From NCBI RefSeq assembly GCF_902705875.1, contig NZ_CACSIK010000001.1:2847166-2911165 (forward strand): DNA of 64,000 nucleotides, in the 5' to 3' direction. Source of the stretch: Zhongshania aliphaticivorans. GTDB taxonomy: Bacteria; Pseudomonadota; Gammaproteobacteria; Pseudomonadales; Spongiibacteraceae. Shown here piece by piece: positions 56,832-64,000 of the stretch (position 1 is the first letter of the stretch; each line of letters starts with the position of its first letter). Both the position numbers and the translations under genes were made by a program. The notes under the pieces are model-generated. The model had not been told where the DNA came from, did not search any database, and saw only the letters and a program-made list of their open reading frames with translations.

Positions 56832-57131
56832 CTACCAATTATTTCTTTGCAAACGCCAAAGTTGGTAGTCACGCTTAGCTTGTTCCCACTCTGCCTGGTG
56901 TATAAATTCTTCTGCATCAATTACTGCAATATTTTCATCTAACAAGCGAGGTGGTCTATCTACATCGCTCAATTCTTCATTTTTCCACGGCATTAGATAC
57001 AAACCAACAGCAGCGGCAACATCGCCATGCACAGTCATACCCATAACGACATCGCTATTGCTTGAGCTCTCATCAGAATAAGAAAATGGAATCGTAAAAA
57101 AAATATAACCTAGAAATAGAAAATATTTCAT
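56832..57131 (-). CDS. Small exported protein of unknown function in the ExbBD operon
   Basis: 99 residues. Signal peptide (MKYFLFLGYIFFTIPFSYS), a Gly/Val stretch (VVMGMTVHGDVAAAVGLYLMPW) and a charged helical end (EEFIHQAEWEQAKRDYQLWRL). Not recognised. It overlaps the TPR lipoprotein gene by one base and precedes the ExbB gene. By position it matches GltF, the small protein after GltE in Myxococcus; that is inference from order only. Confidence 0.7.
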   Translation of the reverse strand: MKYFLFLGYIFFTIPFSYSDESSSNSDVVMGMTVHGDVAAAVGLYLMPWKNEELSDVDRPPRLLDENIAVIDAEEFIHQAEWEQAKRDYQLWRLQRNNW

Positions 57132-57730
57132 TAGTCGACCTCCCCATTTGATGCCACATAATTATTGATACTTTCTTCTAAGTTATGGATCCAAGCGCTA
57201 ACTAGATTATTAGTCTCTCCAGTTAGCGACTGATACAACTTATAATGTATCAACGCATCTTTTGGTCTAGATAAATTTTCTTCATATAATATTGCAAGAT
57301 TTAGATGAGCTTCAGAATATTCTGGATCAACCTCGATCGCACGTTGATACAAAATTGATGCAGAGTAATAATCCTTTTTAATCTTGCTAATATAGGCAAG
57401 CCAGTTCATCGCCACCGTGTTTTGTGCTTGGCGCTTCAGTGCTTCCTTAAAATGTCTTTCAGATTCTATGTAATTCCTTTGATTAGCGTAAATGATGCCC
57501 AAATTTGTCCAAGGGCCAGTATAACTGGGAGCCTTTTGAGTAAGCGCATAGAACCCATTCCTAGCTGATTCAATATCACCATTCTGCATGGCGACGATGG
57601 CCTTATCATAATCCTGAGAGTACTGTCGTTGAGGCCGATCTCGACTTACCGCCTGCTGGGTCGAACTGGAGCAAGCAAGTAATAGACTAGCCAGATAGAT
57701 CAGCGCAATTGGCTTAATATAATGAATCAT
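57131..57730 (-). CDS. TPR lipoprotein
   Basis: 199 residues. Lipobox SLLLAC with the lipidated Cys near residue 20, then three to four tetratricopeptide repeats (GPWTNLGIIYANQRNYIESERHFKEAL; AMNWLAYISKIKKDYYSASILYQRAI; AHLNLAILYEE). Likely anchored in a membrane facing the periplasm as an adaptor, comparable in type and place to Myxococcus GltE. It overlaps the large repeat protein by 17 bp. Confidence 0.85.
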   Translation of the reverse strand: MIHYIKPIALIYLASLLLACSSSTQQAVSRDRPQRQYSQDYDKAIVAMQNGDIESARNGFYALTQKAPSYTGPWTNLGIIYANQRNYIESERHFKEALKRQAQNTVAMNWLAYISKIKKDYYSASILYQRAIEVDPEYSEAHLNLAILYEENLSRPKDALIHYKLYQSLTGETNNLVSAWIHNLEESINNYVASNGEVD

Positions 57731-60647
57731 AAACTTTCTCTAACTTAGGCTGCTTACCATATTTAGCTGGTGCTAATTTGGCCAATGCAAATAAACTTTT
57801 CCGAACACCTGATGTCCAGACACCTTCACCGACTAACGCCATATTTGTTTCATATTCTGCAATGGCTTTCTCTTCAAATGGATAGGCCTGCTCTTCCAAA
57901 AGAATCATATATTGCTCAAGTACATCGTCGTCCATTTTCTTAGGAACTTCAGACTCCATTAATGCTATTGCGAACTTCCGATACAACTCACCCAACTCAA
58001 AGTTCGCCAAAGTACTTACATCAGAGAAACCATATGATGAAGTTTTCATCAGCGCTGATATCGCTTTTTCCATTGCTGCACGGCGGCGAGGTAAGCTTTT
58101 TTCAATCGGTAGAGTAAGAGAAACCGCATTAGCTCGCTTCACATCTAACATTGCCAAGGTATAACTTGCATCAGCAGCTAAAAGTTGCGATGCGGAGTTA
58201 TTTCTCCCTGAAGTCTCGTCAGCAACAACAATATTTCGCAGCCACTTGAGGTGCGTAGTAGAGTTCACTGGGTATAAGCCCGCAATCATAAGGCGTATCT
58301 TCTGGGCCTCACCCAAGGGATTGGGGTAGTTTTTTAAATACGAAGTAAGAACACGCTCACCGTCTCCATTACGTCCCGCAGAAATATAAAGCTTACCCGC
58401 TGTCAGTTGCGCTGTTCTACGAAGCGCTGCTGGTGATTCTTTACGATGAGCAATGCGTTCATACACAGCCGCAGCACGCTGAGGGTTTGCTGATTTTTCA
58501 TACGCGATAGCTAACATCTTCTCTGCATCGAGTATCATTTGGTGGCCGCTGAATTCTGATACAAATTGATTTAGTACGCTGGCACTCTGCCCCCAGTCTT
58601 TAAGTTCATACAATTGACCCGCAGCATTAAACATTGCATCTGCCACTAGTGTCTTATCCGTTGACAAACTCGCAGCGCGTTGAAATAAATTAGCAGCGAT
58701 TCTTGCTGCGCCGTCATCTTTAGCCTCTTCAGCTTGACGATATACTGAAATCGCCAACCGGCTCTGTGCAAGATTTTTTAAATCATTACTATCCGACTCT
58801 ATTCGAGGCACAAGAGCAATATAGAATTTTTCAGCATTTACATAATCTTCTTTAGAAAAATACGCGTCAGCTAAAAGCCCTAGTGCTTTGTTGTGAAGAC
58901 TTTCATCCTTCCAGTTACCCGCATTAACAAGCGGTAAACTAATGGCTATAACATCGTTAAAATTATCTAGCTGATAATAGTCTTCTGCTGCAGCTAGCAG
59001 CATAAAGGACCGTTTCTCGTGTGTTGGATATCGTGATGCAAAAGCGGATATTGATTCAAACACCGACTTTCGCGATTCACTTAGCACATCCTCACTTGCA
59101 CCCTCACGCTTTAAGAGCTCAAACCATTGTCGATATGATTTAACTTGTGCCAGCGCTGCATCAGCTGGATTTTCAGTCAGGCTAGGTTCATAGGCTAATT
59201 TTCCGTACTGTATGGCAGCCTCATCAAATCGATCCGACTCATACAGCGTATCGGCATAATGCGCTATATTTTCTCCATTACTTTTATCATTTGGGAAAGT
59301 AGATATGATCTCTGCATACCGATCTGCCACCGCTGAATAATGCGGCTTAGCATTCGAGTTTTGTTCTTTAGCGAGCTGCTGAGCCTCAGCGTGTCGATAC
59401 GCAACAACCGCCTCCATATATTGATGCACTAATTCGCGATGATTTTCATTATCTTCTTGGTCTTCCCACAATTCACTGCCAGCCCCATACGCAGCAATGT
59501 ATTGCTCCTGCGCTGCCACAGCCAATCCTCTAAACCCTCCATTCACATACTGTTCAATTGCCAATTCACTATATTGCTTTGCTAGCTCGTGACTTGGATA
59601 TTGTCGTGAGAACGATTCATACATAGACGCAGCATCGGTGTATCTTTTTTCCTGACTAAATATTTCAGCCACACCGCGATAAATGACAGGATAATATCGA
59701 CCAGAATTACCGGCCAAATAGTCGTTTATATCTTCTATTTTGCTAAATTTGGAAAAAGCCTTACTCATGCCGCGAACAGTATCTCTTACAATTTCAGCGT
59801 TATTATCAATTGCTGAAAGTAATATATCTTCCAGAGTCGCTGCGTCTGATGAAAGATCTACTTCATTTAATATTTGTGCAAATGATGCTACCGATTCACG
59901 GTAGTTATCTAATTGATAGTAAGTCCACGCTTGCTTGTACTGCGCTAACCACCAAAACTCAGCATCCGACTCAGCTGTGGTAATTCGCTGATATTCAACA
60001 ATGGCTTCCTCATAACGCTTGCGAAGATATAGCATCTCAGCGGCTCGAAAAGAGGCTTCACTAACACGCTTTGATTGAGGAAATTCCGCAGACAGCTGTC
60101 TTAATACATCGATGGAACGATCACCCATACTATTAAGATCATAGGCTCGAGCCAATTGATAAAGTACAAGGTCAGCAGCACTGTAATCGGGGTAGTCCGT
60201 GAGCAACTGTGTATATAATTTAATCGCTTCGCCCAAACTCTTATCCTGCTCATCAACAGATCCACTATCTTGATTAGATGACACAAGATGTGCTGACTCA
60301 GAATCTGCATACTCTAGCTTCAGATCTGCAGCTCGGCGCAGAGATTCAGCTCGCACCGCCGGTTCAGCACTTAAACTAATAACCCTTTCATAATGCTCAA
60401 TCGCTGACAATCTTGCATCTTCGATAGCCTGTGCTGCATTTGGTATCTCTCGCTTGGGTGGCTTCTGTGTGATTAAGCGATCAGGATTTTGCCCACTCCT
60501 ATCTAAGTACTCACCAATAGTCTGCCTTTCACCATCGACACTTGCATAGCTAGGCAGCACCCATGATAGCGATACTAGTAATAGCAAGGCCCTAGATTCA
60601 GCCATCGAAAATTCACATACTTTGGATAAGAAATAATCAAGTCTCAT
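57714..60647 (-). CDS. Large TPR-rich periplasmic protein
   Basis: 977 residues. An N-terminal export signal (RALLLLVSLSWVLPSYAS), best served if translation begins at residue 15, although the first ATG overlaps the upstream stop as ATGA. Almost the whole chain is helical hairpins of TPR/Sel1-like type (AADLVLYQLARAYDLNSMGDRSIDVLRQL; RVSEASFRAAEMLYLRKRYEEAIVEYQRI). It is a scaffold by type. Size, repeats and operon place resemble Myxococcus GltD (AgmU), without proof of homology. Confidence 0.85.
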   Translation of the reverse strand: MRLDYFLSKVCEFSMAESRALLLLVSLSWVLPSYASVDGERQTIGEYLDRSGQNPDRLITQKPPKREIPNAAQAIEDARLSAIEHYERVISLSAEPAVRAESLRRAADLKLEYADSESAHLVSSNQDSGSVDEQDKSLGEAIKLYTQLLTDYPDYSAADLVLYQLARAYDLNSMGDRSIDVLRQLSAEFPQSKRVSEASFRAAEMLYLRKRYEEAIVEYQRITTAESDAEFWWLAQYKQAWTYYQLDNYRESVASFAQILNEVDLSSDAATLEDILLSAIDNNAEIVRDTVRGMSKAFSKFSKIEDINDYLAGNSGRYYPVIYRGVAEIFSQEKRYTDAASMYESFSRQYPSHELAKQYSELAIEQYVNGGFRGLAVAAQEQYIAAYGAGSELWEDQEDNENHRELVHQYMEAVVAYRHAEAQQLAKEQNSNAKPHYSAVADRYAEIISTFPNDKSNGENIAHYADTLYESDRFDEAAIQYGKLAYEPSLTENPADAALAQVKSYRQWFELLKREGASEDVLSESRKSVFESISAFASRYPTHEKRSFMLLAAAEDYYQLDNFNDVIAISLPLVNAGNWKDESLHNKALGLLADAYFSKEDYVNAEKFYIALVPRIESDSNDLKNLAQSRLAISVYRQAEEAKDDGAARIAANLFQRAASLSTDKTLVADAMFNAAGQLYELKDWGQSASVLNQFVSEFSGHQMILDAEKMLAIAYEKSANPQRAAAVYERIAHRKESPAALRRTAQLTAGKLYISAGRNGDGERVLTSYLKNYPNPLGEAQKIRLMIAGLYPVNSTTHLKWLRNIVVADETSGRNNSASQLLAADASYTLAMLDVKRANAVSLTLPIEKSLPRRRAAMEKAISALMKTSSYGFSDVSTLANFELGELYRKFAIALMESEVPKKMDDDVLEQYMILLEEQAYPFEEKAIAEYETNMALVGEGVWTSGVRKSLFALAKLAPAKYGKQPKLEKVYDSLY

Positions 60648-62035
60648 GATTCGTTTTCACTCCAGACAACACTAGACAGCTGTTGACGAAGACGCTCATA
60701 ATTTCTAGCTAATGCAAATTCCGCCTCAGCAGAATAGGCCTCAGTTCTACGTCGGCGTTCGGCTATTTTTTCTAATGCTATTTTTTCTAGAGCGGCAGAC
60801 CAATAGCTACGATGGTCTTCAACCTCAAGTAATAACCGCTGCGATTTATCCTTATTAACTCCCCCACCACTACCTTCAATGGCCGAGTTTAATCGGGTAT
60901 AAATCCTATCTAACTGGCGAAACTCACCAAGCGCCTCACTAAAGCCAGGCGCATCTAGTATTAAGCTCAGATAACCGCCCATACGCTTAGCGGTTAAATC
61001 ACTCAACCAAATATTCCAACCGTTATCTTCTGCCTCATCAGCGCTACGGATACTCTTTATTAAACCGCCGCTACGAATATCTTCCTCAATAACATCTAAA
61101 TCAGTAATCGCTTGCTTTAAGCGCTCTACAGCAGAGGTATAATATTGTTGGGCTCTCGGCTCTTGACCGTCCCAGTGCAACATTAAATACGGAATAATTA
61201 ACATTACTTCCTGCACTGCAGGGTCAAGCGGATCGCGACTGATTAACTCCATCCACGGCACCATTGCAGCACGCAAGTCTTTTTCTTTTTCACCCTTGGC
61301 TACTGCCCATGCACGACGAAAAGGGGACTCTCTACGAGACCAAGCGATGTCATCTTCTGAGCCTGACCACAAGTAGTCACTTACGACCACGTCACTTTCA
61401 GACTGCGCTGCAAAACCGACTTTATTTCTTTGTGTATTTGGGCTCAACAAGGCCCAACCCAAACCGACTAGCGCCTTATTAGCATAAGAACTTAAACGCC
61501 TAACTTGGCGAAAATAATTTATTGCAGCAACATTATCGCCTGCTTCAATATAGTAATAACCCAAACTTAAATTGGCCTTATCTTGAAGCAGTAAATTATC
61601 ATTTTCTCCGTATTCCCCTGTGGAAATAGCGGTTAGAATTTGTACTCCATCCTGCGGAGAAGGCGATTTTAATAGTGACACTCCACGATTATAGTTTTCA
61701 TAAAGATGAGACTGGGGCGCTTGAAGCCCGTCAACATTCGCGGCGGATAATATTGAAACACCAACATCGTCAACGCCCAGCCCCAGCTCCGCTATAGCAA
61801 GCTTAAAGGCCGCTACCATTTCATTTGAGATGGCTAACTGCCCACCCATTTTCTGCTCAGCTGCAGCTGCTTCTGTTAGGGCATCAAATGGGCGATGGGT
61901 TCGCGCATTGAAATAGGCCGCTCGCAATCGCGGGTCTCGCCCCGTGCCAGGAGAATACTCCTGAGAATAGCTATCAGAAAACACCACTGAACTTAGCGAC
62001 GCGGCCATTAACGCCATCAATATTGATAATTTCAT
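60644..62035 (-). CDS. Exported helical-repeat protein of the ExbBD operon
   Basis: 463 residues. Signal peptide to about residue 20, mostly helical. TPR-like stretches (NLSLGYYYIEAGDNVAAINYFRQV) lie near residues 150-185, and a C-terminal charged coiled-coil-like segment (EKIALEKIAERRRRTEAYSAEAEFAL) follows. Not a named family that I recognise. It is coupled by 4-bp overlaps at both ends. By position it parallels Myxococcus GltC. Confidence 0.75.
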   Translation of the reverse strand: MKLSILMALMAASLSSVVFSDSYSQEYSPGTGRDPRLRAAYFNARTHRPFDALTEAAAAEQKMGGQLAISNEMVAAFKLAIAELGLGVDDVGVSILSAANVDGLQAPQSHLYENYNRGVSLLKSPSPQDGVQILTAISTGEYGENDNLLLQDKANLSLGYYYIEAGDNVAAINYFRQVRRLSSYANKALVGLGWALLSPNTQRNKVGFAAQSESDVVVSDYLWSGSEDDIAWSRRESPFRRAWAVAKGEKEKDLRAAMVPWMELISRDPLDPAVQEVMLIIPYLMLHWDGQEPRAQQYYTSAVERLKQAITDLDVIEEDIRSGGLIKSIRSADEAEDNGWNIWLSDLTAKRMGGYLSLILDAPGFSEALGEFRQLDRIYTRLNSAIEGSGGGVNKDKSQRLLLEVEDHRSYWSAALEKIALEKIAERRRRTEAYSAEAEFALARNYERLRQQLSSVVWSENES

Positions 62036-62568
62036 AGCGTGGGCCGCCAGTCTCGTAATGCCAACTCTGCGCTACCCATCATATTTGTCATGCCGTTACT
62101 CACAACACCTAACTCTATGTGTGTTTCACTATTAACACTCACCATTTGATCTAATCGCAGAAAGGTACGGTCAGCATTCGGCCCAGCATCATTTGGAAGG
62201 GCAATAATTTCAGCTCGGATTCGGTAATTTCCAACAGGTAATCGTAATTTTTCAATTTCGTGAAGGCCGCCATCTAACAAAACATTAGATTCAATTTTAC
62301 TGTAGGCATAACGCACTGGGGTGCGATCATCAATTTGTATCTTAGCCGCTTGCACAACAAGGGTTTCAGCATTATTTCCAACATAGACTGAAACACGATT
62401 CAGCTCACCCGAATTGGCATTTTCTGCAGCCTTAATTGTTGCGTAAAAGCGCAGGGCTTCAGCCTTCACATCCACTAATTCTGTATCACTCGCAAGACCA
62501 CTTTGCGACCCCACGACCAGAATTGAAATCAGGAGCTTTTGTATTTTTTTCCATGAAAAATACATCAT
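62032..62568 (-). CDS. Exported beta-rich protein heading the ExbBD operon
   Basis: 178 residues. Signal peptide (LLISILVVGSQSGLA), then predicted beta strands with LPVGNYRIRAEIIALPND, which resembles a carbohydrate-binding or fibronectin-like sandwich. No named family recognised. It is first in the nine-gene operon, coupled to the next gene by a 4-bp overlap. Confidence 0.7.
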   Translation of the reverse strand: MMYFSWKKIQKLLISILVVGSQSGLASDTELVDVKAEALRFYATIKAAENANSGELNRVSVYVGNNAETLVVQAAKIQIDDRTPVRYAYSKIESNVLLDGGLHEIEKLRLPVGNYRIRAEIIALPNDAGPNADRTFLRLDQMVSVNSETHIELGVVSNGMTNMMGSAELALRDWRPTL

Positions 62569-62904
62569 AATTTATTCGCCACCTAGATTAATTACGCTCA
62601 CTTTGCGACATTAAAATTCGTCCTAAGTATTACAACAACTACAACTCTGCAAGAGCCGCGCCAATGAGTTTTAAAGCTGAGGTTATTACCTAGCCAAACC
62701 GTAATTGAAAATATGAAGGCAAGAAAAATGAGGAGTAGCACACAAAACCAAGCGGAACAAAAACGTATCGTCAACGTATTGGACGACCTATCTCGCCCAA
62801 AGAATTAGCAAACGCACCACTTTGGAACAAATTTATATCTACTGTAAAAATCCACGACGCACCACTAGGACACAATTATTCCACTGCGTGACAACTAGGG
62901 TGCG
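62569..62904. other. Non-coding gap between the kinase gene and the ExbBD operon
   Basis: 336 bp, AT-rich. It should hold the promoter of the nine-gene operon, but I see no near-consensus element. A 31-codon plus-strand frame at 62713 lacks a ribosome site. No terminator is evident after the kinase gene. Confidence 0.5.
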
Positions 62905-64000
62905 CTACTTCAGCAGCGACCACAGCAAACACAAAAATAAAACGAGAGATGTTAACTGCCAAGCCAATAGAGGGTTGCGACCAAAAAGTGGCTGAAATTC
63001 ATCACTCATAAACTGGGGATTAGGATGCTCCAAGTCATAAACAAACTCCGAAACATCACTATAGCGTAGCTCAGGTGTAACACTTAACGCACGGCTCAAT
63101 GCAGCGTCTAGCCACAGCGGCACATGCGGATTGTAATGACAGGCAGATACGTACTCTAGACGAGAAAACGCGGCCACACTTGTGCAATTTGGCAATTTTC
63201 CTCGGTATGGCGCATGCCCCGTTAGCATCTCAAACACAATCACCGCCAGAGAGAATTGATCCGAGCGAGCCGTCGGACGCCGCCCCAAAACATGCTCAGG
63301 AGCAGAGTACTGCGCTGTACCCAACACAATATCACGCTCAATAGGCACAGCAATCTCAGCCAACCCAGCAACATAGCAGGAACCAAAGTCAATTATTTTA
63401 ATCGCACCATCATCACCCACGAGTATATTGTCAGGCTTTATATCTTGGTGGTATGTATCGCGTCGATGCATGCTCTGCAGCCCTTTCGCCACCGGCACGA
63501 TCATTTTCAACATACTCTGAGTGGCAGGCATAGGGTTACTTTCCATCCATTGCCCTAAGGTCAAACCCGGCGAATAGGCAGACAGATAATACAGACAACT
63601 AGGCGGCTTGGGAGGCTCAACAATATCAATCACGTATTCGCTCTGAATACGCCGACCAATCCAACCTTCCAATATAAATCGCTCTATGTACGCCGGGTCA
63701 TCATTATAATTAGCCGACGGCGTCTTCATCACATAATGCTGGTCAGCGGTAGCATCATAAACCTTATACAGCTGACTCCGAGGACTGGCATGAATCTCTT
63801 CCTCTATCACCAAGCCATCCAGAATCATGCCTGCGTTCAAGGGGGGCGGAAACGACAACTTCGTTAATTTGCGGTATACATCACCCGCATCCTCCAGAGG
63901 TAAAGCGTCAACTCGCAACAACTGACAACTCAAATTATCATCACTGCCCGCCGCCAAGGCCTCATCGATCAAACTCTGCGCCGCCGCGCTTAAAACCCCA
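62905..64000 (-). CDS. PP2C-phosphatase / Ser-Thr protein kinase fusion, 5' end cut by window edge
   Basis: At least 365 residues; the reading frame is open to the right edge, so the start is outside. The first ~35 residues seen (AGSDDNLSCQLLRV) are the end of a PP2C domain. A protein kinase follows: VAIK-type Lys in HYVMKTP, catalytic loop HQDIKPDN (HQD instead of HRD), DFG in IIDFGS, and APE. A C-terminal transmembrane helix (LLAWQLTSLVLFLCLLWSLL) anchors it. In Pseudomonas, fusions of this kind sit among nitrate-assimilation genes; that the same lies to the right is inference. Confidence 0.87.
   Translation of the reverse strand, partial: GVLSAAAQSLIDEALAAGSDDNLSCQLLRVDALPLEDAGDVYRKLTKLSFPPPLNAGMILDGLVIEEEIHASPRSQLYKVYDATADQHYVMKTPSANYNDDPAYIERFILEGWIGRRIQSEYVIDIVEPPKPPSCLYYLSAYSPGLTLGQWMESNPMPATQSMLKMIVPVAKGLQSMHRRDTYHQDIKPDNILVGDDGAIKIIDFGSCYVAGLAEIAVPIERDIVLGTAQYSAPEHVLGRRPTARSDQFSLAVIVFEMLTGHAPYRGKLPNCTSVAAFSRLEYVSACHYNPHVPLWLDAALSRALSVTPELRYSDVSEFVYDLEHPNPQFMSDEFQPLFGRNPLLAWQLTSLVLFLCLLWSLLK

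Noticed and set aside
62713..62808. 31-codon plus-strand frame ahead of the ExbBD operon
   Set aside because: No ribosome site, no promoter, no terminator and no recognisable product.

Overview
The window reads as the chromosome of an aerobic, probably marine gammaproteobacterium. The rlmH-rsfS-nadD-proA and mrdA-rodA-mltB-rlpA-dacA-ybeD-lipB-lipA blocks are typical of that class. A fused BioH-BioC protein and a wax-ester gene pair point towards a Cellvibrionales/Spongiibacteraceae-like or Marinobacter-like lineage (inference; no rRNA is present to test it). I see no tRNA, rRNA, CRISPR array, insertion sequence or phage gene. Most genes are closely packed and on the minus strand.

Layout. 1-8.4 kb holds a membrane-anchored thioredoxin-like protein cut by the left edge, a wax-ester operon (WS/DGAT acyltransferase plus alcohol-forming fatty acyl-CoA reductase), a small DUF3094 membrane protein and two tandem acyl-CoA dehydrogenases. 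8.6-12.5 kb holds an OmpA-family protein and a 15-repeat thrombospondin-type-3 lipoprotein. 12.8-19.6 kb is a biotin operon (bioB-bioF-bioHC-yjbH-like-bioD); a BirA-type operator lies between bioB and the divergent comF. 19.7-26.8 kb runs rightwards: comF, modB-modC without modA, srkA, and an exported molybdenum hydroxylase with its 2Fe-2S and cytochrome c partners. 26.8-32 kb has DUF1631, nadC, a queuosine-precursor transporter and an SDR. 32-43 kb is the lipoate, cell-wall elongation and ribosome/NAD/proline housekeeping block. 43-48.4 kb has a LON-domain protein, an MMPL/RND exporter, ubiX and mpl.

Two accessory systems stand out. At 48.7-52.9 kb a five-gene operon encodes a DUF3034 outer-membrane-type protein, a signal-peptide-bearing truncated haemoglobin, an FMN-binding protein with a covalent-flavin motif, a PepSY-type membrane protein and a two-domain cupredoxin. 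An 18/23 match to the NsrR nitric-oxide-repressor operator lies upstream. I read it as a candidate NO-responsive periplasmic redox system. At 54.0-62.6 kb a nine-gene operon encodes one ExbB/TolQ-type and two ExbD/TolR-type motor subunits, an AgmX/TonB-like transducer, two large helical-repeat periplasmic proteins, a TPR lipoprotein and two small exported proteins. Its composition and order resemble the Agl-Glt machinery of Myxococcus, in a gammaproteobacterial setting.

Between the two systems lies 1.4 kb without convincing genes. It carries inverted repeats, a sigma-54-like site, a 46-codon reading frame and a plus-strand terminator, which together may mark an unannotated transcript. The right edge cuts a PP2C-phosphatase/protein-kinase fusion of a type often found beside nitrate-assimilation genes.
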